From Acidobacteriota bacterium (GTDB taxonomy: Bacteria > Pseudomonadota > Alphaproteobacteria > Caulobacterales > Hyphomonadaceae), in assembly GCA_016712445.1 (NCBI GenBank), contig JADJRB010000002.1, positions 62,001 to 126,000 on the forward strand: DNA of 64,000 bases. The letters run 5' to 3'. Positions 35,300 through 44,526 of this stretch are shown here, piece by piece (position 1 is the stretch's first letter; every line of letters begins with the position of its first letter). The notes under the pieces are model-generated. The model searched no databases. It worked only from the letters and a program-made list of their open reading frames with translations, and was not told where the DNA came from. A program made the translations under genes and the position numbers.

Positions 35300-37267
35300 A
35301 TGCGCCACCTGCTCGCAACCCTCGCGGCGACGCTCGCCTGCGCGGCCTGCACGACACCGCCGCTCACCATCGCACCGTCCACCGGTGCCGCCACACCCAC
35401 CACGATCGCGGCGAACGCGGCATTCTCGGCAACGCTCCCCTGGAGTGACGAGAGCGAGACCGCGCTCGCCTCGAAAGGCTTTATCGCCACGCTCGCCGAC
35501 CCGAAGATCCGCGCCGCCGATGGCCGCGTCGTGTTCGATGCCAGCGCGTATGACTTCGCCGACGGTCCTGCCGCCGATACGATGAACCCGAGCCTCTGGC
35601 GCCACCTCAGCCTGCTCAACAATCACGGCCTGTTCGAAGTCACGCCCGGCCTCTGGCAGGTGCGCGGGCTCGACATCTCCGTGATGAGCGTGATCGCGAC
35701 CGAGACCGGTTATGTCATCGTCGATCCTCTGACCTCGATGGAAACGGCCGCAGCGGCCATGTCGCTCGTGCGTGAGCACCTTGGCGACAAGCCGGTCAAG
35801 GCGGTTATCTACACGCACAGCCACGGCGACCATTTCGGCGGCGTGAAGGGGGTCATCAGCGAGGCCGACGTAGCCGCCGGCAAGGTGCAGGTCATCGCGC
35901 CGGACGGCTTCATGGAACACGCCGTCAGCGAGAACCTGATCGCCGGCCCGGCTATGACCCGCCGGGCGAACTACCAGTTCGGCACGCGCCTCCAGCCCGG
36001 TCCGGCCGGCCAGGGCGGCGCGGGCATCGGCACCGGGCTCCCGAGCGGAACCTTCAGCCTGATCGCGCCGACCCACACCGTCAAGGAAACCGGCGAGAAG
36101 CTCGTCATCGACGGAATCGAGATCGAGTTCCAGGTCACGCCCGGCACGGAAGCTCCTGCCGAGATGAACTTCTACCTGCCGCACCTGCGTGCCCTCTGCC
36201 TCGCCGAAAACGCCAACGCCACGATGCACAACGTCCTGCCGCCGCGCGGCGCGCTGGTGCGCGACTCAAAAGCCTGGGCTGACTATCTCACGCAGGCGAT
36301 CCATCTCTACGGCGACAACACCGACGTGATGTTCGTCTCGCACGGCTGGCCGCGTTGGGGACACGACGAGGTGCTCGCCTTCATGGCGTCCCACCGCGAT
36401 GCCTACAAATACCTTCACGACCAGTCCGTGCGCCTGATGAACAAGGGCTACACGGCCGAAGAAATCGCCGAGGTTATCGCGTTGCCGGATTCCTTGTCCG
36501 CCAAATGGTACAACCACGGCTATTACGGCACGATGGCCCACAATTCGAAGGCCGTGTACCAGCGCTATCTCGGCTGGTACGATGCCAACCCCGCCAACCT
36601 CAATCCGTGGCCACCGGAAGAGCTCGCCAGGCGCTACGTCGCCGCAATGGGCGGCGCAGCAAAAGCGCTCCGCCTCGCCGAGGAAGCCTATGAGGGCGGC
36701 GACTACCGCTGGGCCGCTGAAGTCACGAAGCAGATCGTGTTCTCTGATGCAGCCAACGAAGACGCACGTGAACTTATGGCCCAGGCGTTCGAGCAGATGG
36801 GATACCAAGCCGAAGGTTCGCTTTGGCGCAACATGTACCTCACCGGTGCAGCAGAGGCGCGCAAGGCGCCAGAATCCGCGACCGTGTCGACGCTCTCGCC
36901 GGATGTCGTGTCCGCCATCTCCGTCGAGCAGGTATTCGACATGCTCGCGGTCCGCGTCGACCCGGCCTTGGCAGAGGGCAAGTCGGTGTCGATCAATTTC
37001 GAGTTTCCTGATCTCGGCGAGACCCGCCGCGTCAGCATCCGGAACTCCGTCCTCGTTCATGAGGCAGGGGACGGACAGTCCGCCGACGCAACGCTGAAGC
37101 TTCCGAAAGCAGCTTTCCTCGGCATGATCTTCGCCGGCCAGAAGCCGCCAGACCTGATCGCCAAGGGCATTCTCACGATGGAAGGCGACCCGACCGCCGC
37201 GGCCACGCTCCTCGGCGTCCTGGATCCACCCGCACCTGCCCAGCCCTTCGCCATCGTCACGCCCTAG
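35300..37267 (+). CDS. Alkyl/aryl sulfatase, metallo-beta-lactamase fold, lipoprotein
   Basis: A 655-residue lipoprotein. The signal peptide ends in lipobox ACAAC (Cys17). The metallo-beta-lactamase core (about 115-340) has THSHGDHFGG, the dinuclear zinc HxHxDH motif. An alkylsulfatase dimerisation domain and a C-terminal SCP2-like domain follow (about 535-650), the domain order of SdsA1/BDS1-type linear alkylsulfatases. Such enzymes release sulfate from surfactants such as dodecyl sulfate. The start at 35300 gives the lipoprotein signal and has GGGGAGA upstream; an earlier in-frame start at 35225 would bury the signal. Periplasmic or outer membrane location is expected. Confidence 0.9.
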   Translation: MRHLLATLAATLACAACTTPPLTIAPSTGAATPTTIAANAAFSATLPWSDESETALASKGFIATLADPKIRAADGRVVFDASAYDFADGPAADTMNPSLWRHLSLLNNHGLFEVTPGLWQVRGLDISVMSVIATETGYVIVDPLTSMETAAAAMSLVREHLGDKPVKAVIYTHSHGDHFGGVKGVISEADVAAGKVQVIAPDGFMEHAVSENLIAGPAMTRRANYQFGTRLQPGPAGQGGAGIGTGLPSGTFSLIAPTHTVKETGEKLVIDGIEIEFQVTPGTEAPAEMNFYLPHLRALCLAENANATMHNVLPPRGALVRDSKAWADYLTQAIHLYGDNTDVMFVSHGWPRWGHDEVLAFMASHRDAYKYLHDQSVRLMNKGYTAEEIAEVIALPDSLSAKWYNHGYYGTMAHNSKAVYQRYLGWYDANPANLNPWPPEELARRYVAAMGGAAKALRLAEEAYEGGDYRWAAEVTKQIVFSDAANEDARELMAQAFEQMGYQAEGSLWRNMYLTGAAEARKAPESATVSTLSPDVVSAISVEQVFDMLAVRVDPALAEGKSVSINFEFPDLGETRRVSIRNSVLVHEAGDGQSADATLKLPKAAFLGMIFAGQKPPDLIAKGILTMEGDPTAAATLLGVLDPPAPAQPFAIVTP

Positions 37268-37279
37268 GCGGCGGGGCGA

Positions 37280-37657
37280 TCAGCCTTTCGAGGTGCAGCG
37301 CGTGTTGAAGGCGGCGACGTCGTCATTGAAGCGAACGACCGCATCCTGCAGGGCAAGTTCGTCGCGTGCGAGCTTCGCCTTGGCCGCTTCATAAGCGGCC
37401 TTGGCCTCGTCGGCGGCAGCGGCGTGCGCCTTCGAGGCGAGGCGGTGGATTTCCACGTCCTCCCAAGCTTCGCCGGACACTTCGGTCAGTTCGGCGGCGG
37501 CGTCGCGCGCCGCCGTCAGGTCAGCGATTTCGGTCTGGCGCGGTGCCAGCGTCGCCTGCATGGCCTTGCACGCCGCCGCATCGCGCGTGCCGGCCGCCAG
37601 CGCCGGCGCGGCGAAGGCGAGCGAGAGAACTCCGGACAGGATGAGGGCACGCAGCAT
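37280..37657 (-). CDS. Small periplasmic coiled-coil protein of unknown function
   Basis: A 125-residue protein. A clean signal peptide MLRALILSGVLSLAFA-APALA is followed by an Ala/Glu/Lys-rich helical region (about 30-115) that probably forms coiled coil. Two cysteines, near 33 and at the C-terminus (FNTRCTSKG), could form a disulfide. No family is recognised. The start at 37657 is chosen for the signal peptide; an in-frame ATG upstream (37678) would add seven residues. It converges on the alkylsulfatase gene with a 12-base gap. Confidence 0.65.
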   Translation of the reverse strand: MLRALILSGVLSLAFAAPALAAGTRDAAACKAMQATLAPRQTEIADLTAARDAAAELTEVSGEAWEDVEIHRLASKAHAAAADEAKAAYEAAKAKLARDELALQDAVVRFNDDVAAFNTRCTSKG

Positions 37658-37729
37658 GAGCAAGCAATCTCCGAACACTGCGGCAATTATTCGGCGCGCG
37701 CCTGAAGCGGTGGTGAACAGAATGCGGCG

Positions 37730-38746
37730 CTAAGGTGTCGGCGCGGCCGGCGGCGGCATCCGGCTGCGTCCGGCCGTCACGGCATCGATCAGGCGGAACA
37801 CCGCCGCGAAATCATTCAGCAATTCGTGCACCCGGTCGGCGCTGTCCAGCGGCTTGAACATGGAGCCCGGCTCGAACAGGTTGCCGCCCTGTACAGTGAT
37901 CAGCATTTCTCCGCCGTCGAACGCGGTCTTCAGCTTTCCGCCTTTGAACGTCGTTTCCAGATCGACCAGCTTCTGCATGAGGTCCGGCGTCAGCAGGTAT
38001 CGGCTCTCCACCTGGTCGGTCGTGTAGACTTCGAAGATCTTCTCGAACCGGGGATCTTCGAGGGCAGCGCGCTGCAGCCCCTTTCCGCCGCCGAACCGGT
38101 TGAAGAATCCCGCATCTCGCGTCACCAGCGTGCGGCCGTAGAACGTCTTGTGAAAGTCGAACCGCACGCACTGTCCGCGGAATACCGTCACCCAGGTCGT
38201 CCGTGTGCGGCCTTTTGAGTCCGTCGTCGTGCGGCGCTCTTCCAGATGTGCCTCAAACAGTTCGAAATCGACCGCGCCGCGCCGCCCGGTCAGCAGGTCT
38301 TCGAACTTCGACCGGTCCCAACCCGGCACCACGCCCACTTCCTTGTGGCGGAAGATCGACTCGCATGTGCCCGGCGCCGCGGTAAAGGACAGGTTCAGCT
38401 GCCGCGCAATCGGCTCCACGATCAGCGCCTTCGCCTCGCCGGCGAGCTTCATGATGCCCATGTTACCCCAGCCGATCACACCGAAGCCGGCAATCGCGAC
38501 CAGAATCGAAACGACGGGCATCTTCAGCACGAGCAGTCCCAGCAACGCGCCGCCGACAATGATCGCGCCGCCAATCCAGCGGGTCTGGACAGCCTTCTGG
38601 GCCGCCGCCACCCGCTCTGCTTCACGCGCAATCAGGTTCGGGCGTATTTCCTGCTCGTACAGCCGGTCGAACCCGGCAAACTCCGGCGGCAGGTTGCTGA
38701 GATCAATCGGGCCGCCTGGCACCGGTGCCTCGTCTCGCTCGCTCAT
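37730..38746 (-). CDS. DUF3137 family membrane protein
   Basis: A 338-residue protein. A soluble N-terminal helix is followed by two adjacent membrane segments (about 54-74 and 77-95). A cytoplasmic beta-rich domain comes next, with WDRSKFEDLLTGRRGAVDFE and LYTTDQVESRYLLTPDLMQ-like stretches characteristic of DUF3137. The molecular role is unknown. It has no operon partner; ilvD on the same strand starts beyond it with a 78-base gap to the ilvD stop. The Pro-rich C-terminus is unusual but short. Confidence 0.78.
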   Translation of the reverse strand: MSERDEAPVPGGPIDLSNLPPEFAGFDRLYEQEIRPNLIAREAERVAAAQKAVQTRWIGGAIIVGGALLGLLVLKMPVVSILVAIAGFGVIGWGNMGIMKLAGEAKALIVEPIARQLNLSFTAAPGTCESIFRHKEVGVVPGWDRSKFEDLLTGRRGAVDFELFEAHLEERRTTTDSKGRTRTTWVTVFRGQCVRFDFHKTFYGRTLVTRDAGFFNRFGGGKGLQRAALEDPRFEKIFEVYTTDQVESRYLLTPDLMQKLVDLETTFKGGKLKTAFDGGEMLITVQGGNLFEPGSMFKPLDSADRVHELLNDFAAVFRLIDAVTAGRSRMPPPAAPTP

Positions 38747-38824
38747 GTCCGAATCCCCCGGTCGGCAATCAACCCGCAGCTTAGAGCGCGCAGGCCGGAA
38801 CCGGAAGGGCAGGGCGGCCGCGCC

Positions 38825-40552
38825 TCAGATATCCGCGTAGACGTGGTCTTCGCCTTCGAAGCCGGGATGCGTCACCGCGCCTTGATGGGCGGGCCCGACG
38901 AGCTTGACGAACTTCTGCAGCGCGCCAGAGCCGTACATCGTCTTGCGCGGTTTCCAGTCGCGCTTGCGATCGGCCAGCTCGGCAGGCGTCAGGCGCACGT
39001 CAATGGTGCCCTTGATGGCGTCCAGCGTGATGATGTCGCCGTCGCGCAGCAGCCCGATCGGTCCGCCATCCGCCGCTTCCGGCCCCACATGTCCGACACA
39101 GAAGCCCCTCGTCGCGCCCGAGAACCGGCCATCCGTGATCAACGCAACCTTGTCGCCCATGCCCTGGCCATACAGCGCCGCCGTCGTCGACAGCATCTCG
39201 CGCATGCCTGGTCCGCCTTTTGGGCCTTCGTACCGGATCACCAGCACCTCGCCTTCCTTGTAGGCGCGTTCGGACACCGCCTTGAAACAGGCCGCCTCGC
39301 CGTCAAATACGCGCGCCGGGCCGGTGAAGGTCAGGTTTGCGAGACCGGCGACCTTCACGATCGCGCCATCCGGCGCCAGCGATCCCCAGAGACCGACGAC
39401 GCCGCCATTCGGAGAGATCGGATCATGCGCTTCGCGGATGACCTTCTGGTTCTTGTTGAACACCACGTCCTTGATGTTCTCCGCCACCGTCTTGCCGGTC
39501 ACGGTCATGCAGTCCCCGTGGATGAGGCCCGCGTCGTACAGCGTGCGCAGCAGCATCGGCACGCCGCCCGCTTCACCGAAGTCCTTAGCCACATACTCGC
39601 CGCCCGGCTTCAGGCTGACGATGTACGGCGTCTTCGCAAAGATTTCGGCGACATCCTTGAGGTCAAACTGCACGCCGCATTCATGCGCCATCGCCGGCAG
39701 GTGCAGCGCCGCATTGGTCGATCCGCCCGTCGCGGCCACCACGACCGCCGCATTCTCGAAGGCCTTGCGCGTACAGATATCCCGTGGGCGGATGTTCTTT
39801 TCGATGAGGTGCATCACCGCCTTGCCGCTCTCGACGCAGTAGGCGTCGCGGTCGAGGTTCGGGGCCGGCAGCGCCGAGGAAAGCGGCAGCGCGAGGCCGA
39901 TCGCTTCGGAAACGCAGGCCATCGTATTCGCCGTGAACTGGCCGCCGCAGGCGCCGTCACCCGGGCAGGCCAGCTTCTCGATGGCATGCAGCTTCGCTTC
40001 GGTCATCTCGTTCGATCCAGCCGCATGCGCGCCAACCGCCTCGAACACGTCCATCACCGTGATGTCCTTGCCTTCGAAATGCCCCGGCATGATCGAGCCG
40101 CCATAGATGAACACCGACGGCACGTTCAGCCGCAGCATCGCCATCATCATGCCCGGCAGCGACTTGTCGCAGCCCGCCACGCCAACCAGCGCATCATAGG
40201 AATGTCCGCGCATCGTCAGCTCGACCGAGTCCGCGATCACCTCGCGGCTGACCAGCGACGAGCGCATGCCTTCGTGGCCCATGGCGATGCCGTCGGTCAC
40301 GGTGATGGTGCAGAACTCGCGCGGCGTACCATCGGCCGCCTTCACACCTTTGCTCGCCGCATGTGCCTGGCGCATCAGCGCGGTGTTGCACGGCGCCGCT
40401 TCGTTCCAGCACGACGCCACGCCCACGAAGGGCTTCTGGATGTCCTTCGTCGACAGGCCCATCGCGTAATAATAGCTGCGGTGCGGCGCGCGCTCCGGCC
40501 CTTCGGTCACGTGGCGCGAGGGCAGGCGGGACTTGTCCCATTTCTTGGTCAT
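38825..40552 (-). CDS. ilvD: Dihydroxy-acid dehydratase (IlvD/Edd family)
   Basis: A 575-residue Fe-S dehydratase converting 2,3-dihydroxy-isovalerate (and the isoleucine analogue) to the 2-oxo acid in branched-chain amino acid synthesis. Visible landmarks are cysteines in VASCWNEAAPCN, CDKSLPG and CPGDGACGGQFTANTM (cluster ligands), TDGIAMGHEGM and the C-terminal ITDGRFSGATRGFCVGHV. Length and the IlvD-type N-terminus favour IlvD over phosphogluconate dehydratase Edd. The protein is cytoplasmic. It stands alone, 61 bases after the isoaspartyl peptidase stop on the same strand. Confidence 0.92.
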   Translation of the reverse strand: MTKKWDKSRLPSRHVTEGPERAPHRSYYYAMGLSTKDIQKPFVGVASCWNEAAPCNTALMRQAHAASKGVKAADGTPREFCTITVTDGIAMGHEGMRSSLVSREVIADSVELTMRGHSYDALVGVAGCDKSLPGMMMAMLRLNVPSVFIYGGSIMPGHFEGKDITVMDVFEAVGAHAAGSNEMTEAKLHAIEKLACPGDGACGGQFTANTMACVSEAIGLALPLSSALPAPNLDRDAYCVESGKAVMHLIEKNIRPRDICTRKAFENAAVVVAATGGSTNAALHLPAMAHECGVQFDLKDVAEIFAKTPYIVSLKPGGEYVAKDFGEAGGVPMLLRTLYDAGLIHGDCMTVTGKTVAENIKDVVFNKNQKVIREAHDPISPNGGVVGLWGSLAPDGAIVKVAGLANLTFTGPARVFDGEAACFKAVSERAYKEGEVLVIRYEGPKGGPGMREMLSTTAALYGQGMGDKVALITDGRFSGATRGFCVGHVGPEAADGGPIGLLRDGDIITLDAIKGTIDVRLTPAELADRKRDWKPRKTMYGSGALQKFVKLVGPAHQGAVTHPGFEGEDHVYADI

Positions 40553-40613
40553 CGGCGGTTTCCAATCAGAGTTTCAAAAGGCCCTAGCGCGCAATTTCCT
40601 TCCGGAAAAGAGC

Positions 40614-41603
40614 CTATTCGTCGCCATAAATGGCGACCTTTGCCCCGGAGGCGTCAATCTGGCCGCGGTACATGCCCGCAGAATTGAACACGAACGCGGG
40701 CACACCGTCGCCGCCAATGACGATCACGCCGCCATCGCCGCCGAGGGCGGCCACCTCGTCCAGCGCCACCTGCGCCGCCGCGTCCACGGGCTCGCCCAGC
40801 AGTTTTACCCGGTCGCAGATCGTCTTGGCGACGCCGACCCGGATGAAATACTCGCCATGCCCGGTCGCCGACACCGCACACACGCCGTTCTCGGCATACG
40901 TCGCCGCGCCGATCAGCGGCGTGTCGCCCACGCGGCCGGCGGCTTTCGCCGTCATCCCGCCGGTCGTGGTTGCCGCCGCAAGGTTGCCGTTCACATCGAT
41001 TGCCACCGCGCCAACCGTGCCGTGCCGGTCGGCTGCCGTGCGCATGCGCTCGTCGAGCACGCGCTGCAAGGCTTCGCGGCGCCAGTCGGTGTCGAAGTAG
41101 GTGTTGTCGACCATCTCCAGCCCTTGCGCCTCCGCAAACGCATCGGCGCCGCCGGCGGCAAACATGACGTGTTCGGACTGGTCCATCACCGCCCGCGCCG
41201 CGAGGATCGGATTCTTCACGCGCGTCACGCCGGCCACCGAACCGGCATTGCGATCGCGCCCGTCCATGATCGCGGCGTCCAGTTCGTGGCGGGCATCGGC
41301 TGTGAACACCGCCCCATAGCCGGCATTGAACAGCGGATCGTCTTCCATCACCAGCACCGCCGCCTGCACGGCGTCGATCGCTTCGCCGCCGCCGCGCAGC
41401 ACGTCGGCGCCCGCTTCCATCGCCTCCTGCAACGCCGCCTCGTAAGCCGCTTCGCGTTCCGGCGTCATGTCCGCGCGCAGGATCACGCCGGCGCCGCCAT
41501 GGATCACCAGCCGCCAGTCCGTCGTTTCCGCCACCGGGGCCTCCACTACTGTCGTACACGCCGCAAGCGCGAAGCCGAGCGCGGCCAGCGCGGCGCGGAT
41601 CAC
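40614..41603 (-). CDS. Isoaspartyl peptidase/L-asparaginase (N-terminal nucleophile family), lipoprotein
   Basis: A 329-residue protein with lipobox LAAC (MIRAALAALGFALAACTT). The asparaginase 2 fold follows: IHGGAG at the start of the alpha-subunit and the autocleavage Thr in RHGTVGAVAID, which becomes the catalytic N-terminal nucleophile. GGM and FFIRVG-like active-site loops follow. The family hydrolyses isoaspartyl dipeptides and L-asparagine. An envelope-anchored form is uncommon for cytoplasmic homologues but known. Its ATG overlaps the valS stop by 4 bases (41600-41603, ATGA), an odd coupling of a lipoprotein peptidase to a tRNA synthetase. Confidence 0.88.
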   Translation of the reverse strand: MIRAALAALGFALAACTTVVEAPVAETTDWRLVIHGGAGVILRADMTPEREAAYEAALQEAMEAGADVLRGGGEAIDAVQAAVLVMEDDPLFNAGYGAVFTADARHELDAAIMDGRDRNAGSVAGVTRVKNPILAARAVMDQSEHVMFAAGGADAFAEAQGLEMVDNTYFDTDWRREALQRVLDERMRTAADRHGTVGAVAIDVNGNLAAATTTGGMTAKAAGRVGDTPLIGAATYAENGVCAVSATGHGEYFIRVGVAKTICDRVKLLGEPVDAAAQVALDEVAALGGDGGVIVIGGDGVPAFVFNSAGMYRGQIDASGAKVAIYGDE

Positions 41604-44440
41604 GAGATACCCGCCAGCGCCGTGCGCGCCGCTTTCAGCTTGTCGCGCCGCACCGACCAGTCCTTCAGCCGCTCACGGTTTTCCTCGACGATTTCCTCCG
41701 GCGCCCGTGCCACGAAGTCGGCATTGCCGAGCTTCTTCTCGGTTGAGAGGATGTCCTTCTCGAGCGTCGCGATCTCCTTGTCCAGGCGCTTCTGCGCCTC
41801 GTCGCGGTCGATCAGGTCTGCAATATGCAGCGCCGCCACGGTCGACCCCACGAGCGTCGACACCGAACCTGCGGGCAGGGCATCGGCCGTCGCCGTTTCA
41901 TCGAGCCGCGCCATGCGCCGCAGCACGTCATCATTGCGCGTCAGCCGCTCGACATCTTCCGCCGACGGATTGACCAGCGTCAGCGGCACCTTCGCCCCGG
42001 CCGGCACGCCGAGATCATTGCGCAGCGAACGGATCTCCGTGATCATCTCGATCAGCCATTCGATTTCAGCGCTCGCATCCGCATGTCCAAAACCAGTTGC
42101 AGCCGGCCAGGATTGCAGCATCAGGTAGCCCTTGTCATCCGCACGGCCCGGCGCTCGGCGATCCCACAGCTCTTCGGTCACGAACGGCATGAACGGGTGC
42201 AGCAGCTTCAGCGACTCGTCCAGCACGAACCCGCACACCGCGCGCGTCTCCGCCTTCGCCGCATCATCCATGCCCGCCAGCAGCGGCTTGATCAGCTCCA
42301 GGTACCAGTCGCACAGCGTGTTCCAGATGAACTTGTAGAGCGCGCCGGCCGCATCATTGAACCGGTAGTCTTCCAGCCCCTTGGTCACTTCGGCAACACA
42401 GTCCGCCAGTTCACCGAGGATCCACTGGTTGACCGGCCGTTCGGCCGCACACGGATCATAGTCGCCCGGTGCGCCGCACTCGTTCATCTCGGCGAATCGT
42501 GCGGCGTTCCAAAGCTTGGTGGAGAAGTTACGGTTGCCTTCCACAGCCTGTTTCGACAGGCGGATGTTACGTCCCTGACCGGCCATGCGGCCCATCGTGA
42601 AGCGCAGCGCGTCCGCGCCGAACTCGTTGATCAGCTCGAGCGGATCGATGACGTTGCCTTTCGACTTCGACATCTTCTGGCCCTTCTCGTCGAGCACGAG
42701 GGCATGGATGTAGACGTCCTTGAACGGCGTCTGGCCGGTAAACTCGATGCCCATCATCATCATCCGGGCAACCCAGAAGAAGATGATGTCAAACGCGGTC
42801 ACCAGCGTGGAGGTCGGGTAGAAGGTCTCGAGGTCCTTCGTCTTCTCCGGCCAGCCTTGCGTGGAGAACGGCCAGAGCCCCGACGAGAACCAAGTATCGA
42901 GCACGTCCTCGTCTCGCCAAATTGCGAACACTCGTTCCTTTTCGGTTCGGTCAAATGTGAACGTTTGCTCTTTCGCTTGCTGCTTAGAATCCGCGACGAA
43001 CACGTGACCCGGATAGACCGTCATCGCCATTCTCAACGCTTCCGCTTCGTCTTCGGCAACGAAGAGTTTTAGTTGGTTTTCAATAAATAGGTCGCCAGAG
43101 GTTTCAAAACCGTACCAGGCCGGAATCCGGTGCCCCCACCAGAGCTGGCGCGAGATGCACCACGGCTGGATGTTTTCCATCCAGTTGTAATACGTCTTCT
43201 CCCAGTTCTCGGGCACGAACCGCGTCTTGCCCTCGCGCACCGCGGCAATCGCCGGCTGCGCCAGCGTCTTCGCGTCGACATACCACTGATCCGTCATCCA
43301 CGGCTCGATCACGACGTTCGAGCGGTCGCCGAAGGGCTGCTCGATCTTCACATTCTCGATGTGGTCCAGCAGTTCGGCCGCTTCGAAATCGGCAACCACT
43401 TTCTCGCGCGCCTTGAACCGGTCGAGGCCGCGATAGCTTGCCGGAATGCCGGCCGCATCGGCTTCGGCGTCGTCGACGATTGCCGCCACCGCGCTGAGGA
43501 TGTTCAGCTTCGCCAGCCCGGCGCGCTCGCCAACCTGGAAGTCGTTGAAGTCATGCGCCGGCGTGATCTTCACCGCGCCCGAGCCCTTCTCGGGGTTGGC
43601 GTACTCATCCGCCACGATCGCCACCTTGCGTCCGACGATCGGCAGCTGGACGAACTTGCCGACGAGACCCTTGTAGCGTTCGTCGTCCGGATGCACCGCA
43701 ACGCCCGTATCGCCCAGCATCGTCTCGGGGCGCGACGTCGCAACGACGATGTAGTTGCGCGTCTCCATCGTGACATTGCCGTCTTCATCCTTGACCGGAT
43801 GTTCGTAGGTCACACCGTCCGCCAACGGATATCTCAGGTGCCAGTAATGCCCCGCAACTTCCTTGGTCTCGACCTCGAGATCCGAAATCGCCGTCTGAAA
43901 ATGCGGATCCCAGTTCACGAGGCGCTTGTCGCGGTAGATCAGCCCCTTGTTGTAGAGATCGACGAACACTTTCGTGACCGCTTTCGACAGGCCTTCGTCC
44001 AGCGTGAACCGCTCCCGGCTCCAGTCGCACGACGCGCCCAGCCGTTTCAGCTGGCCAACGATCGTGCCGCCGCTCTCGGCTTTCCATTTCCACACGCGCT
44101 CGACGAATGCTTCGCGCCCGAGGCTCGCGCGGCTCTCGTTGCTGCCGCCGGCCGCCAGCTGGCGCTCCACCACCATCTGCGTCGCAATGCCCGCATGGTC
44201 GGTGCCCGGCTGCCACAGCACGTTCTTGCCGCGCATCCGCTCGAACCGCACCAGCACGTCCTGCAACGTGTTGTTCAGGGCGTGCCCCATGTGCAGCGAG
44301 CCGGTCACGTTCGGCGGCGGGATCACGATGGAATAGGCCTGCGCGCTCGTGTCGCCCGATGGATGGAAGCAGCCCGCTTCCTCCCAGGCCTTGTAGAGGC
44401 GCGGCTCGGCTTCGGTCGGGTCAAATCTCTGGTCAAGCAT
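41600..44440 (-). CDS. valS: Valyl-tRNA synthetase
   Basis: A 946-residue class I synthetase charging tRNA-Val. HIGH-type motif HMGH lies at residues 50-53 (TGSLHMGHALNN), and KMSKS is in GQKMSKSKGNVIDP. The connective editing domain, the anticodon-binding domain and the C-terminal tRNA-binding coiled coil (EKDILSTEKKLGNADFVARA) are all present. Full length is normal. It lies downstream of popZ on the same strand with a terminator between, an order seen in Caulobacter-like genomes. Confidence 0.97.
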   Translation of the reverse strand: MLDQRFDPTEAEPRLYKAWEEAGCFHPSGDTSAQAYSIVIPPPNVTGSLHMGHALNNTLQDVLVRFERMRGKNVLWQPGTDHAGIATQMVVERQLAAGGSNESRASLGREAFVERVWKWKAESGGTIVGQLKRLGASCDWSRERFTLDEGLSKAVTKVFVDLYNKGLIYRDKRLVNWDPHFQTAISDLEVETKEVAGHYWHLRYPLADGVTYEHPVKDEDGNVTMETRNYIVVATSRPETMLGDTGVAVHPDDERYKGLVGKFVQLPIVGRKVAIVADEYANPEKGSGAVKITPAHDFNDFQVGERAGLAKLNILSAVAAIVDDAEADAAGIPASYRGLDRFKAREKVVADFEAAELLDHIENVKIEQPFGDRSNVVIEPWMTDQWYVDAKTLAQPAIAAVREGKTRFVPENWEKTYYNWMENIQPWCISRQLWWGHRIPAWYGFETSGDLFIENQLKLFVAEDEAEALRMAMTVYPGHVFVADSKQQAKEQTFTFDRTEKERVFAIWRDEDVLDTWFSSGLWPFSTQGWPEKTKDLETFYPTSTLVTAFDIIFFWVARMMMMGIEFTGQTPFKDVYIHALVLDEKGQKMSKSKGNVIDPLELINEFGADALRFTMGRMAGQGRNIRLSKQAVEGNRNFSTKLWNAARFAEMNECGAPGDYDPCAAERPVNQWILGELADCVAEVTKGLEDYRFNDAAGALYKFIWNTLCDWYLELIKPLLAGMDDAAKAETRAVCGFVLDESLKLLHPFMPFVTEELWDRRAPGRADDKGYLMLQSWPAATGFGHADASAEIEWLIEMITEIRSLRNDLGVPAGAKVPLTLVNPSAEDVERLTRNDDVLRRMARLDETATADALPAGSVSTLVGSTVAALHIADLIDRDEAQKRLDKEIATLEKDILSTEKKLGNADFVARAPEEIVEENRERLKDWSVRRDKLKAARTALAGIS

Positions 44441-44466
44441 CTTCGGAAATCAGTCTGGCAAAAGCA

Positions 44467-44497
44467 CAAAAGAAAAGCGCGCCTGTGAAGGCGCGCC
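44467..44497 (-). terminator. Rho-independent terminator downstream of popZ
   Basis: On the minus strand a perfect 7-base stem GCGCGCC / GGCGCGC with a 6-base loop is followed by TTTTCTTTT. It lies between the popZ stop (44527) and the valS start (44440), so it ends popZ transcription ahead of valS. Confidence 0.9.
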
Positions 44498-44526
44498 GTT
44501 CCCTATATCAAGTTTAGGGGCTGAGG

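Noticed and set aside
38246..40687. 813-codon plus-strand frame opposite ilvD
   Set aside because: Antisense to an intact ilvD; composition is strongly Arg/His/Gln biased and no motif is recognisable.
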